Below are positions 31,560-45,129 of a stretch of DNA of 53,733 nucleotides, in pieces (position 1 is the stretch's first letter; the number at the start of each line of letters is the position of its first letter). Made by a program: the position numbers and the translations under genes. The DNA lies in the NCBI RefSeq assembly GCF_000239775.1, contig NZ_CAFI01000480.1, positions 1 to 53,733 on the forward strand. The letters run 5' to 3'. Below the pieces are notes generated by a model. That model was given only the letters and a program-made list of their open reading frames with translations, was not told the DNA's origin and ran no database searches. This DNA comes from Bradyrhizobium sp. ORS 375. Its GTDB lineage: Bacteria > Pseudomonadota > Alphaproteobacteria > Rhizobiales > Xanthobacteraceae.

Positions 31560-33623
31560 ATGCTTGACCTTGCGATTGTTGGTGGCGGTCCGGGCGGCCT
31601 GATGAGCGCCTGGTATCTGAGGCGGAAGCTCGGCGATCTCTGCAAGGTGACGATCTTCGAAGCGTCCGACCGGCTTGGCGGCAAGATCGTCACGCGCAAG
31701 TTCGATTCTGCGCCCGCGATGTACGAGGCGGGCGTCGCCGAGATCTACGATTACTCGATGACCGGGCCGGATCCGCTGCGCGAGCTGATCCAGCATTTCG
31801 GCCTGCAGACGATTCCGATGGACGCGCTGCAGGTACAGCTCGACGGCGAGCTGCTCGACGACGTGCCGGGCCTGCGCCGCAAATACGGGCCGAAAACCGC
31901 CGCGGCGGTCGAGGCGTTCCGCAAGCGCTGCTCCGACGTGATGTCGCCGGTCGAGTACTACGAGGGCGTTGGCGCCCACGACAACGAGCATCCCTGGGCC
32001 TACAAGACCTGCGAGGAGCTGCTCGACGAGGAGGTCGAGGATCCCACCGCGAAGCGCTTCTTCAAGGTGATGTCGCGCTCCGATATCGCGACCGAGGCCC
32101 ACAACACCAACGGCCTCAACGCGCTCAAGAACTTCGTGATGGATATCGACGACTACATCGGTCTGTATTCCATCCAGAACGGCAATGAGCAGCTGATCGA
32201 GTGCCTCCGCTCCGAGGTCGATGCCGACATCCAGCTCAATCACCGTGTGCTGCGCATCGGCAAGACCGAGCAGGGCCGCTACCGGCTCAACATGATGAAC
32301 GGCAAGGGCCCGGAGACGCGCGAGTTCGATCTCGTGCTGGTCTGCCTGCCGCATTCCTGGCTGTCGACGGTCGGCTGGGACGGCGAAAAGCTGCGCCAGT
32401 CGATGGTCAAGCACGTCGCCTATTTCGACCGGCCCGCGCACTATCTGCGTGTGTCGATCCTGTTCGATTCCCCGTTCTGGGGCGACAAGATCCCGGGCTC
32501 CTGGTTCATGTCGGAAGCGTTCGGCGGCTGCTGCATCTACAACGAGGGCTCGCGCCACGACGTCGGCAAGCACGGCGTGCTGAACTGGCTGATCGCGGGT
32601 TCCGACGCGCTGGCCTTCGCCAATTTGTCCGACCAGGAGCTGATCGATGCCGCGCTGAAGTCGCTGCCGGCGGCGCTCGGCGATTCCAGGGCGCATTTCA
32701 TGGAAGGCAAGATCCACCGCTGGCTGTCGTCGGTGAATGCGCTGCCGGGCGGCCTGCCGGTGCGCGACGTCATGACCAATCATCGCCCCGAGCCGAAGGA
32801 GCATCCGGGGATCGTGGTCGTCGGCGACTATCTGTTCGATTCGACGCTCAACGGCCTGCTCGATTCGTCGGATGCCGCGACCGACATCATCCTCACCGAG
32901 ATGATGCGGCTGCGCCGCGTCAAGTCGCAGGCGGAGAAGCCGCTGTCCGACAAGATCGACCGCGACTATTTCGACGATTATCGCGGGCAGGGGCCGTACA
33001 GCGAAGCCTGGTCGCACTTCACCGATCCGGACTATCTGCTCGGTCTGATCAAGATCGTCTGGAACAGGGGCAAGGGCAAAGGCTACAAGCTGCTGGTGGC
33101 CGGCTCCGCGAGTGGCGAACTGGTCGGTGCGCTTCGCGAGCGCGGCATCGATGCCTGGGGTATCGAGAACAATCGCTACATCCACGGCAAGACGCCGAAG
33201 GCGCTGAAGAAGTACAACAAGCTCGGCTCGATCGCCGACCTGCCGTTCAAGTCCGGCGAGTTCGACTTCGTGTTCGAGACCAGCCTGTGCCATCTCGGCG
33301 ACAAGCAGGTCGCGCGCGCGATTCGCGAGCTCAACCGCGTGGTCAAGACCGGGCTGGTGTTCGGCTCGATCACCTCGGACATGGCGCCGGCGCTGGTCGA
33401 TCGCTACGACCTCCTGCGCGGGGTGAAGAAGCTCGGCACCTGGTGGGAATGGTCCGAGCTGTTCTTCGGCAACGGTTTCGATCTGGCGATGCATCGCCGC
33501 GACTGCACCGACGAGGTGTGGGCGGCGACCCTGGCCGCCAACAAGGGTCCCGGCCAGTGGTATGCCGACGCCGACAGCCTGCGCTACTCGTTCTTCGACA
33601 AGGTCGAGGACGACGAGGACTGA
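31560..33623 (+). CDS. Fusion of a flavin amine-oxidase-like domain and a SAM methyltransferase-like domain
   Basis: The 687-residue protein joins two enzymes. Residues 1 to about 455 are an FAD-dependent amine-oxidase/desaturase-type fold: dinucleotide motif VGGGPGG (7-13), FEASDRLGGKIVTRKF (33-48), and a C-terminal FAD contact PGIVVVGDYLFDSTLNGLLDSSDAA. From about 505 a class I methyltransferase fold begins, LLVAGSASGELVGALRERGIDAWGIE (G515 to G519, acidic E536), then ADLPFKSGEFDFVFETSLCHL and RAIRELNRVVKTGLVFGSI. The glycine loop GSASG differs from the usual GxGxG, so SAM binding is likely but not certain. No signal peptide or ribosome-binding site of note. Substrate unknown; an ABC transporter gene follows codirectionally. 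Confidence 0.82.
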   Translation: MLDLAIVGGGPGGLMSAWYLRRKLGDLCKVTIFEASDRLGGKIVTRKFDSAPAMYEAGVAEIYDYSMTGPDPLRELIQHFGLQTIPMDALQVQLDGELLDDVPGLRRKYGPKTAAAVEAFRKRCSDVMSPVEYYEGVGAHDNEHPWAYKTCEELLDEEVEDPTAKRFFKVMSRSDIATEAHNTNGLNALKNFVMDIDDYIGLYSIQNGNEQLIECLRSEVDADIQLNHRVLRIGKTEQGRYRLNMMNGKGPETREFDLVLVCLPHSWLSTVGWDGEKLRQSMVKHVAYFDRPAHYLRVSILFDSPFWGDKIPGSWFMSEAFGGCCIYNEGSRHDVGKHGVLNWLIAGSDALAFANLSDQELIDAALKSLPAALGDSRAHFMEGKIHRWLSSVNALPGGLPVRDVMTNHRPEPKEHPGIVVVGDYLFDSTLNGLLDSSDAATDIILTEMMRLRRVKSQAEKPLSDKIDRDYFDDYRGQGPYSEAWSHFTDPDYLLGLIKIVWNRGKGKGYKLLVAGSASGELVGALRERGIDAWGIENNRYIHGKTPKALKKYNKLGSIADLPFKSGEFDFVFETSLCHLGDKQVARAIRELNRVVKTGLVFGSITSDMAPALVDRYDLLRGVKKLGTWWEWSELFFGNGFDLAMHRRDCTDEVWAATLAANKGPGQWYADADSLRYSFFDKVEDDED

Positions 33624-33830
33624 ACTCCGGGCAATGGCGCGCTCCTGTTGTGGCGCGCCGGCTGAACGATTCATTCACCGGCTGCGCTGATGGTGCGACA
33701 GAGCAGGCCCTGGCCGACATGGGTGCGGCGCCGTGTCGCGAGAATGCTGGCGGCCGGCTATCCCAGATGATAAAGCCGAACCGCTTTCATCCGTTACGGT
33801 CATCTCGGCCGTGCAGGATCGGTTCGTTGA

Positions 33831-35909
33831 ATGTCGCCCAAATCTTCAGTGCCGGGAAATCCCAAATCCAGATCGGCAGGCGATCCTGCTGATGATCTGG
33901 ACAAGCGGGGAGCCGCAGCCAGCCCTCCGGTTCCGAAACCTGGAACGGCGAAGCCGCCCGCGAGCGACAAGACGCCGTTGATCGACGAGGAGGATGAAGA
34001 CGAGGACGGCGACGAGGCCGATCTCGATCTTGACGATGATGACGACGACGAGGACCTCGTCGTCTATACGGCCCGCGAGGCCGCCGGCGCGCTGGCGACG
34101 ATCTACGGCTTCGTTTCGCCGCTGCTCGGCAAATACAAGAAGATGCTGGCCTTCGTGTCGATCGGCGTGCTGATCGAGACGCTGTTCAACGTCATCATGC
34201 CGCTCAGCCTCAAGTTCCTGATCGACGACGCGCTCGGCGAGGAGGATTTCGAGGCGCTCTACCGCATCCTCGGCGTGCTCGCCGTCGCCGGCATCTTCAC
34301 CTCGATCGTCGCCGTGCTGTACGAGCGCTGGGATGCGCGGCTCGCGGCCTGCATCATCTCCGACGTGCGCACGCGCCTGTTCGACCATGTGCAGAACCTG
34401 CCCGCGGCGTATTTCCAGCGCACCAAGCGCGGCGAGATCCTGTCGCGCTTCTCGGTCGACATGTCGGCGTTCGAGGGCGTGGTGAAGACCTTCGCCAACA
34501 GCGCCGCGCTACCGCTGCTCGAGCTCATCGCCGGCATCATCCTGATGCTGTTCCTCAACTGGCAGCTCGCCGCGATTGCGCTCCTGGTATTCCCGATCAC
34601 CCTGATCGGCCCGCGCATCCTGACGCCCAAGGCGGTGCAGGCCAATTACGAGCAGAAGCTCAACGAGGCCACGCTGCTCGGCGTGATCCAGGAGAACATC
34701 GCGGCGCAGGCGGTGATCAAGGCGTTCAGCCTGCACCGCAAGGTGTTCGGCTGGTTCTCGTTCCGCAACGACGCGGCGCGGCGCAAGATGGCCGATGCAA
34801 TGTTCCTCTCGACCATGGTCGAGCGCACCGTGACCATCGCGGTGCTGCTGCTGCACCTGGTCGTGCTGGCCATCGGCGCCTATCTCGCGACCAAGGGCCA
34901 GATCACGGTCGGCACCTTCGTCACCTTCGAGAGCGCGTTCTGGGAGGTGTCGTACAACATCGCCCATGTCATGCACTTCGTCCCGGTGTCGATCTCCTCG
35001 GCGGCGGCGATCCGGCACATGCAGGAGCTCCTGGACGAGCCGACGCGCGGCGCCGACCGGCCGGGCGCGCCGGACCTGCCGCGCATCAGCCACGACATCA
35101 CCTTCGAGCGTGTCAGCTTCCAATACGAGGGCAGCCAGACCCCGGTGCTGGACAATCTCAGCCTCAAGCTCGATGTCGGCAAGCGCATCGCGATCGTCGG
35201 TCCCTCCGGCTCCGGCAAGAGCACGCTGCTCAACCTGATCCTGCGGCTCTACGTGCCCGACGAGGGGCGCGTGACGATCGACGGCGTCGACATCCGCAAG
35301 GTGACCCGCGATTCGCTCCGCGGCAGCATGGCGGTGGTGTTCCAGGAGAACATGCTGTTCAACATGTCGCTGCGCGAGAACATCCGGCTCGGTAAGGAGG
35401 GGGCGACCGACGAGGAGGTGGAGGAGGCGGCCAGGAAGGCCGAAATCCACCGCTACATCATGAGCCTGCCGCAGAAATACGACACCCCGGTCGGCGAGCG
35501 CGGCGACACGCTGTCCGGCGGCCAGCGCCAGCGCATCGCGATCGCGCGCGCCATCATCCGCAATCCCTCCGTGCTGCTGCTCGACGAGGCCACCTCGGCG
35601 CTCGACCAGACCACCGAAGCCGCGATCAACCGCACGCTGCTGAAGGTCTCCGAGGGCCGCACCATGATCTGGTCGACCCACCGGCTCACGTCAGTGGTCG
35701 AGATGGACGAGATCATCGTCATCTCCGGTGGCCGCGCCATCGAGCGCGGCAGCCACGCCGAGCTGCTGGCCAAGAACGGCACCTACCGCAAGCTCTGGGA
35801 CGACCAGGGCCACCAGCCGAGCCGGCAGGATCAGGCCGCCGCCAGCGATGATGATGATGACGACGAGGACGACGACCTTGATGAGGACGAGGACGACGAG
35901 GAGGAGTGA
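33831..35909 (+). CDS. ABC half-transporter (permease-ATPase) with acidic N- and C-terminal tails
   Basis: The 692-residue exporter has a type-1 transmembrane domain (about 95-400, six hydrophobic spans) followed by an ATPase domain with Walker A GPSGSGKST (457-465), signature LSGGQRQ (from 561) and Walker B VLLLDEATSALD (581-592, D585, E586). It would act as a homodimer in the inner membrane and resembles MsbA-like lipid or peptide exporters. Unusual are residues 52-75, in which 21 of 24 are Asp or Glu, and the last 20 residues, of which 19 are acidic. It lies 207 nt after the oxidase/methyltransferase gene, suggesting export of that enzyme's product. Specificity is unknown. Confidence 0.9.
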   Translation: MSPKSSVPGNPKSRSAGDPADDLDKRGAAASPPVPKPGTAKPPASDKTPLIDEEDEDEDGDEADLDLDDDDDDEDLVVYTAREAAGALATIYGFVSPLLGKYKKMLAFVSIGVLIETLFNVIMPLSLKFLIDDALGEEDFEALYRILGVLAVAGIFTSIVAVLYERWDARLAACIISDVRTRLFDHVQNLPAAYFQRTKRGEILSRFSVDMSAFEGVVKTFANSAALPLLELIAGIILMLFLNWQLAAIALLVFPITLIGPRILTPKAVQANYEQKLNEATLLGVIQENIAAQAVIKAFSLHRKVFGWFSFRNDAARRKMADAMFLSTMVERTVTIAVLLLHLVVLAIGAYLATKGQITVGTFVTFESAFWEVSYNIAHVMHFVPVSISSAAAIRHMQELLDEPTRGADRPGAPDLPRISHDITFERVSFQYEGSQTPVLDNLSLKLDVGKRIAIVGPSGSGKSTLLNLILRLYVPDEGRVTIDGVDIRKVTRDSLRGSMAVVFQENMLFNMSLRENIRLGKEGATDEEVEEAARKAEIHRYIMSLPQKYDTPVGERGDTLSGGQRQRIAIARAIIRNPSVLLLDEATSALDQTTEAAINRTLLKVSEGRTMIWSTHRLTSVVEMDEIIVISGGRAIERGSHAELLAKNGTYRKLWDDQGHQPSRQDQAAASDDDDDDEDDDLDEDEDDEEE

Positions 35910-35945
35910 CCCGTAGCCCGCACGGGCGCAGCAATATGCAGGGTC

Positions 35946-37151
35946 TCATGAGCCTTGCGTGAGACCCCGGATGTCGCTGCGCTCATCCGGGCTTCGAGAG
36001 TTCGTCTCCCTGCTGGCGATCCGGTGCCGTAGCCCGCGGCCAAGCGAGAACGCGAATCTCGCCCAGCGCTGCGCCAGCCAATACGGCCCGGTGCCGGTCG
36101 AGACCTCGCGGAAGCGCCAGGCCTTGTCGAGCGACCACGCATCGCAGGCGGTCTTCAGCGGATCGTCGTAGAACGCGGCGATCTTGCCTTCGCTCATGCC
36201 GTCGGTCGCCAGCCAGCGGGGGATGTGGACGTTGCAGAGGCGCTCGACATCCGTGAACAGCTTGTCGGACCCGGTACCGGTGACCGGGCAGGTGGTGCAG
36301 AAGGCATCGCCGACCAGCACCACGCCGGGCATGCGGGTGCCGCTGTTGACGACGAGGTCGGCCGGCCGGACCTTGACCTCGCCTGTGACGGCATAGTCGC
36401 CGGTGATCCGCCGGAGGCCGGGCAGGGCGGCGTCCAGGGTCTCGACCGGCTTGTGCCGGATTGATCGCAGCCAGGGATCGTCGACCTCGCGATAGGCGAA
36501 CAGGTTCGCCCGCATCCGCTCGCCGATCGGGAACAGGGTGACGTAGGGCACGCGGGCGCTGGCTCGCTCCTGGAAATAGGTCATCGCCGGGAACGGGAAG
36601 GCCGGACGGCCAACCGGCTCCAGATCGAAACCGACCGAGATCGAATGGGCGGGGCTGGTGATGGTGCGGGTGATTCCCAGTTGATGCCGCAGGCCGACGT
36701 TCAGCCCATTGGCGAGCACGACCAGCCGGGCGGAGATCGTCTCGCCGTTGGAGAGCATGACCGATTGGCGATCGTCGCTCAGCGTGATCGCCACCGCTTT
36801 GCCAACGATTCGCAGGACAGAATCTGGAATCTCCTCGCGGACGGCCGCGACCAGCGCGTCGTAGAGAATGCCGTATTGATGGACCGGGGCCCGGTCGAGC
36901 ACATAGCCGAATCGGGCGATCCAGTTCTCGGCCGCCAGCGTCGCCCGATGCAGCGCCTTGTCGGCAGTCCCGGTGCGTCGGAACCGCCCGATCTGCTCGG
37001 CGCCGGAGATCTTCTCGATTCGGAAGTCCGGCGGATAAATCTCGTGGGGATCGACCAGAATCGCCGCGATCCCGGCACGTCCGAGCATGCCGGCCGTGAT
37101 CGAGCCGGCCAGCCCGCCGCCAATAATCGCAATGTCGGTATAATGGGGCAT
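35946..37151 (-). CDS. FAD-dependent monooxygenase/oxidoreductase
   Basis: The 401-residue flavoprotein begins MPHYTDIAIIGGGLAGSITAGMLGRAG with the GxGxxG-type dinucleotide fold (GGGLAG 11-16), and has the second FAD motif GVVLVGDAFCTTCPVTGTGSDKLFTDVERL about residues 285-314, as in aromatic-ring hydroxylases and geranylgeranyl-reductase-like enzymes. I chose ATG 37151 with GAGGCG upstream, rather than a TTG one codon earlier. It converges on the ABC transporter with a 36-nt gap. Its last 15 or so residues (SPDERSDIRGLTQGS) are encoded by a dispersed palindromic repeat, so the natural C terminus has probably been replaced. Confidence 0.85.
   Translation of the reverse strand: MPHYTDIAIIGGGLAGSITAGMLGRAGIAAILVDPHEIYPPDFRIEKISGAEQIGRFRRTGTADKALHRATLAAENWIARFGYVLDRAPVHQYGILYDALVAAVREEIPDSVLRIVGKAVAITLSDDRQSVMLSNGETISARLVVLANGLNVGLRHQLGITRTITSPAHSISVGFDLEPVGRPAFPFPAMTYFQERASARVPYVTLFPIGERMRANLFAYREVDDPWLRSIRHKPVETLDAALPGLRRITGDYAVTGEVKVRPADLVVNSGTRMPGVVLVGDAFCTTCPVTGTGSDKLFTDVERLCNVHIPRWLATDGMSEGKIAAFYDDPLKTACDAWSLDKAWRFREVSTGTGPYWLAQRWARFAFSLGRGLRHRIASRETNSRSPDERSDIRGLTQGS
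35966..35991. repeat. Palindromic repeat, GACATCCGGGG family, copy 2, inside a gene end
   Basis: CCCGGATG (35966-35973) and CATCCGGG (35984-35991) form an 8-bp stem. On the minus strand this sequence encodes SPDERSDIRG of the FAD monooxygenase. It is the same element as at 5841-5906 and here supplies coding sequence and lies just before the stop codon at 35946-35948. Confidence 0.75.
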
Positions 37152-37541
37152 CAAGCGCCTCGTCGAAGCGCCATCCTTGGCTCCGAAACCCGAACAAAGC
37201 CTTAGCCGGCATGTTTCAGACTGTTGCGGAGGGTGAACGGAGAATCGGCGAGGCGATAGGTGGGCAAAGGCGCCGCCGTGCCCTCCGCTCCCGAGTTGGC
37301 GATGGCGCCGTGCCCACCGTCGGGCGATTTCGCTCGCGGCGAGACGGTGGGCAGGCTGTCATCCTGCCGGCGACCGCTTTGGCCAACCGACGGCATGAAT
37401 CTCCCAACATCGTCAGAGGCTTGGCGGCTGAGCTTGAATGAATAGGTAAGCTCTGCCGGTCTTGACCGGGTAGCGCGGCTTCTGCGAGCCCGGCATCGAC
37501 ATAGAAACGGCTGGTTTGCGCGTCCTGCGGCGTCGTTTTGC
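37152..37541. other. Intergenic region between the FAD monooxygenase and the str operon
   Basis: About 390 nt hold no gene. A GTGGGCAAAGGC element related to the repeat at 4513-4608 occupies roughly 37258-37354, with TGCCCACCGTC (37312-37322) complementary to GACGGTGGGCA (about 37344-37354). The rest shows nothing recognisable. Promoters for the minus-strand monooxygenase gene should lie here. Confidence 0.55.
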
Positions 37542-37570
37542 TTGACTTGGGCATTTACCGCTTATAAAAG
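37542..37570 (+). promoter_or_regulatory. Promoter for the rpsL-rpsG-fusA-tuf (str) operon
   Basis: TTGACT (37542-37547) is followed by TATAAAAG (37563-37570). Counting TAAAAG as the -10 gives a 17-nt spacer; TATAAA gives 15 nt. It is the best promoter-like pair in the region and would produce a leader of about 400 nt before rpsL. No gene or clear hairpin was identified in that leader. Confidence 0.6.
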
Positions 37571-37973
37571 GCCGGCACTCAACGACAGGCGGTGAGCTTC
37601 GCCAGCGTCGGTACGGATCACCCGGACCGCCCTCAACAGGGCAGAATGGGCACCAACCTCGACGAATGCCGCTCAAACGCTGTCGATCATAGCTAGGCAA
37701 TGCCAGAACGATTTTAGATCTCTCGAGCTCGTTCTCTTGAGACCAATTTCGGATGCATGACCTCGGTAGCCGCCTTCAGCGCAAGCTGGAGGGAGGGTGA
37801 TCGCGGTCCTCTGTGGCGTCAAGCGCTTTCCGTTCAGCGATGAACGGTTGGCGCGATTTCGTTTTGCGCGGGTTTTCGCGCGATGCGGCCCGGGTGAGGC
37901 GGGGAACCTCGAACAGAATTTGCGGAAATCCCTGGTGGCTTCCGTGCGAACGTTGAGAAGGGTGAAGGCCAAG

Positions 37974-38845
<872 letters not shown>

Positions 38846-38878
38846 CAGCGGCCCGAACGGAAATCAGGGAACAGATCC

Positions 38879-40951
<2,073 letters not shown>

Positions 40952-40990
40952 TTGTCGTTAGCTCAAGTTAGCGACTGAACGGAGAGTCAA

Positions 40991-42181
<1,191 letters not shown>

Positions 42182-42205
42182 CAACACGAATAGGGAATGG
42201 CGGGT

Positions 42206-42227
42206 GGCGAATGGTGATCCATTCGCC
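42206..42227. repeat. Palindrome in the tuf-rpsJ spacer
   Basis: GGCGAATGG (42206-42214) and CCATTCGCC (42219-42227) form a perfect 9-bp stem with loop TGAT. The surrounding GGAATGGCGGGTGGCGAATG and CGCTACTCGCCACTCACTAC tracts look like a larger, imperfect dispersed repeat filling most of 42184-42250. It is not followed by a U-tract on the plus strand. Confidence 0.7.
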
Positions 42228-42268
42228 GTTCGCTACTCGCCACTCACTACTCAAAGAAAGATACGGCA

Positions 42269-42577
42269 ATGAACGGCCAAAATATCCGCATCCGTCTCAA
42301 GGCGTTTGACCATCGTATCCTCGATACGTCGACGCGCGAGATCGTCAACACGGCGAAACGGACCGGCGCGCAGGTTCGCGGACCCATTCCGCTGCCGACC
42401 CGCATCGAGAAGTTCACCGTCAACCGTTCGCCGCACGTCGACAAGAAGAGCCGCGAGCAGTTCGAGATGCGCACCCACAAGCGTCTCCTCGACATCGTCG
42501 ATCCGACCCCGCAGACCGTCGATGCTCTCATGAAGCTCGATCTGGCCGCCGGCGTCGACGTCGAGATCAAGCTCTAA
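42269..42577 (+). CDS. rpsJ: 30S ribosomal protein S10 (NusE)
   Basis: The 102-residue protein opens the S10 operon and, as NusE, also couples transcription to translation by binding Nus[23 protein letters not shown] at the start and the loop region [29 protein letters not shown] are conserved. AAAGAAAG is the likely ribosome-binding site. It is 57 nt ahead of rplC. Confidence 0.98.
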
Positions 42578-42634
42578 GTTTTTGGATTCACGTTCGCCCC
42601 ATCGCGGACATAGAGAAGAACAGGAAGCACGCCG

Positions 42635-43354
42635 ATGCGCTCCGGAGTGATCGCACAAAAGGTCGGGATGACGCGGGTCTTTACGGAGACCGGCGAGCAT
42701 ATCCCCGTGACCGTGCTGAAGCTCGGCAATTGCCAGGTGGTCGGTCACCGCACCACTGAGAAGAACGGCTATGTCGCGCTGCAGCTCGGCAGCGGCAGCC
42801 GCAAGACGGTCTACATGCCGAAGGCGGAGCGCGGCCAGTTCGCGGTCGCCAAGGTCGAGCCGAAGCGCAAGCTCGCCGAATTCCGCGTCAGCGAGGACTC
42901 GCTGATCCCGGTCGGCGCCGAGATCCAGGCCGATCACTTCGTCGTCGGCCAGTTCGTCGACGTCACCGGCACCTCGGTCGGTAAGGGCTTCGCCGGCGGC
43001 ATGAAGCGCTGGAACTTCGGCGGTCTGCGCGCCACGCACGGTGTGTCGATCTCGCACCGTTCGATCGGTTCGACCGGCGGCCGTCAGGACCCCGGCAAGA
43101 CCTGGAAGAACAAGAAGATGCCCGGTCACATGGGTGTCGACCGCATCACCACGCTGAACCTGCGTGTGGTGCAGACGGACGTCGAGCGCGGCCTGATCCT
43201 GGTCGAAGGCGCGGTGCCCGGCTCCAAGGGTGGCTGGATCTCGGTGCGCGACGCCGTGAAGAAGCCGCTGCCGAAGGAAGCGCCGAAGCCCGGCAAGTTC
43301 AAGGTCGCGGGTGAGCAGGCTGCCGAAGCGCCGGCCGTGCAGGAGGGCGCATAA
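42635..43354 (+). CDS. rplC: 50S ribosomal protein L3
   Basis: The 239-residue protein binds 23S rRNA near the peptidyl-transferase centre. [30 protein letters not shown] and the extended loop [27 protein letters not shown] are diagnostic; the loop Gln in GGRQDPG is the usual methylation site. The C-terminal tail ([15 protein letters not shown]) is an alphaproteobacterial-type extension. Its stop directly abuts the rplD ATG, implying translational coupling. Confidence 0.98.
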   Translation: MRSGVIAQKVGMTRVFTETGEHIPVTVLKLGNCQVVGHRTTEKNGYVALQLGSGSRKTVYMPKAERGQFAVAKVEPKRKLAEFRVSEDSLIPVGAEIQADHFVVGQFVDVTGTSVGKGFAGGMKRWNFGGLRATHGVSISHRSIGSTGGRQDPGKTWKNKKMPGHMGVDRITTLNLRVVQTDVERGLILVEGAVPGSKGGWISVRDAVKKPLPKEAPKPGKFKVAGEQAAEAPAVQEGA

Positions 43355-43975
43355 ATGGAACTGAAAGTCACCACGCTCGAGGGCAAGGAAGCCGGCTCCG
43401 TCCAGCTGTCCGACGCCATCTTCGGTCTGGAGCCGCGCGCCGACATCATCCAGCGCTGCGTCCAGTGGCAGCTCAACAAGCGCCAGGCCGGCACCCACAA
43501 GGCCAAGGGCCGCGCCGAGATCTGGCGCACCGGCAAGAAGATGTACAAGCAGAAGGGCACCGGCGGTGCTCGTCACGGCTCGGCCCGCGTGCCGCAGTTC
43601 CGTGGCGGCGGCCGCGCATTCGGTCCGGTCGTGCGCTCGCATGCGACCGACCTGCCGAAGAAGGTCCGTGCGCTCGCGCTCAAGCATGCGCTGTCGGCCA
43701 AGGCCAAGGACGGTGATCTGGTCGTCTTGGAGAACGCCACTCTCGAGGCGGCGAAGACCAAGGCGCTGATCGGCCACTTCTCGGGTCTCGGCCTGACCAA
43801 CGCGCTGATCATCGACGGTGCCGAGCTGCACAACGGCTTTGCCGCTGCGGCCCGCAACATCCCGAACCTGGACGTGCTGCCGATCCAGGGCATCAACGTC
43901 TACGACATTCTCCGCCGGCAGAAGCTCGTTCTGACCAAGGCGGCGATCGATGCGCTGGAGGCGCGCTTCAAATGA
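43355..43975 (+). CDS. rplD: 50S ribosomal protein L4
   Basis: The 206-residue protein lines the peptide exit tunnel through its loop [30 protein letters not shown]. In enterobacteria L4 also represses the S10 operon, but no L4 target leader is evident here. It abuts rplC and overlaps rplW by four bases (ATGA). Length is normal. Confidence 0.98.
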   Translation: MELKVTTLEGKEAGSVQLSDAIFGLEPRADIIQRCVQWQLNKRQAGTHKAKGRAEIWRTGKKMYKQKGTGGARHGSARVPQFRGGGRAFGPVVRSHATDLPKKVRALALKHALSAKAKDGDLVVLENATLEAAKTKALIGHFSGLGLTNALIIDGAELHNGFAAAARNIPNLDVLPIQGINVYDILRRQKLVLTKAAIDALEARFK

Positions 43976-44271
43976 AGACCATCGATCCGCGCCACTACGA
44001 CATCATCATCGCGCCGGTCGTGACCGAGAAGGCGACCTTTGCCTCCGAGCAGAACAAGGTTCTGTTCAAGGTGGCCGCCAAGGCGACCAAGCCGCAGATC
44101 AAGGAAGCGATCGAGAAGCTGTTCGACGTCAAGGTCAAGAGCGTGAACACGCTCGTCCGCAAGGGCAAGACCAAGGTGTTTCGCGGCAATTTCGGTTCGC
44201 AATCGGACAGCAAGCGCGCGATCGTGACCCTCGAAGAGGGCCACCGCATCGACGTGACCACCGGACTGTAA
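43972..44271 (+). CDS. rplW: 50S ribosomal protein L23
   Basis: The 99-residue protein sits at the exit of the peptide tunnel and docks trigger factor and [31 protein letters not shown] and [21 protein letters not shown] are the conserved segments. It overlaps rplD by four bases and precedes rplB by 12 nt. Confidence 0.98.
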   Translation: MKTIDPRHYDIIIAPVVTEKATFASEQNKVLFKVAAKATKPQIKEAIEKLFDVKVKSVNTLVRKGKTKVFRGNFGSQSDSKRAIVTLEEGHRIDVTTGL

Positions 44272-44283
44272 GGCTGAGCTGCC

Positions 44284-45117
44284 ATGGCACTGAAGACATT
44301 CAACCCCACGACGCCGGGCCAGCGCCAGCTGGTCATGGTCGATCGTTCGGCCCTGTACAAGGGCAAGCCGGTCAAGGCGCTGACCGAAGGCAAGCTGTCG
44401 AGCGGCGGTCGTAACAACACCGGCCGCATCACGGTTCGCTTCCTCGGCGGCGGCCACAAGCAGTCGTACCGCACGGTCGACTTCAAGCGCGACAAGGTCG
44501 ACGTTCCCGCGACCGTCGAGCGCCTGGAGTATGATCCGAACCGCACCGCCTTCATCGCCCTGGTCAAGTATCAGGACGGCGAGCTCGCCTACATCCTGGC
44601 GCCGCAGCGCCTGGCAGTCGGCGACACCATCGTCGCCGGCAACTATGTCGACGTGAAGCCGGGCAACGTCATGCCGCTCGGCAACATGCCGGTGGGCACG
44701 ATCGTGCACAACATCGAGGTCAAGATCGGGAAGGGCGGCCAGCTCGCGCGTTCGGCCGGCACCTACGCCCAGATCGTCGGCCGCGACCAGGACTACGTCA
44801 TCGTCCGCCTGAACTCGGGCGAGCAGCGTCTGGTGCATGGCCGTTGCCGCGGCACCATCGGTGCGGTGTCGAATCCGGATCACATGAACACCTCGATCGG
44901 TAAGGCCGGCCGCAAGCGTTGGATGGGCCGTCGCCCGCACAACCGCGGTGTCGCGATGAACCCGATCGACCATCCGCACGGCGGCGGCGAAGGCCGTACC
45001 TCGGGCGGTCGTCACCCGGTCACTCCGTGGGGCAAGCCCACCAAGGGCAAGAAGACCCGCACCAACAAGTCGACCGACAAATTCATTCTCTTGAGCCGCC
45101 ACAAGCGGAAGAAGTAA
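44284..45117 (+). CDS. rplB: 50S ribosomal protein L2
   Basis: The 277-residue protein is needed for subunit joining and peptidyl-transferase assembly. [19 protein letters not shown] at the N terminus and the conserved C-terminal [20 protein letters not shown] (from 44958) with the critical His are present. The basic tail ends [11 protein letters not shown]. It is 12 nt ahead of rpsS. Confidence 0.98.
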   Translation: MALKTFNPTTPGQRQLVMVDRSALYKGKPVKALTEGKLSSGGRNNTGRITVRFLGGGHKQSYRTVDFKRDKVDVPATVERLEYDPNRTAFIALVKYQDGELAYILAPQRLAVGDTIVAGNYVDVKPGNVMPLGNMPVGTIVHNIEVKIGKGGQLARSAGTYAQIVGRDQDYVIVRLNSGEQRLVHGRCRGTIGAVSNPDHMNTSIGKAGRKRWMGRRPHNRGVAMNPIDHPHGGGEGRTSGGRHPVTPWGKPTKGKKTRTNKSTDKFILLSRHKRKK

Positions 45118-45129
45118 GGAACGACGGAC

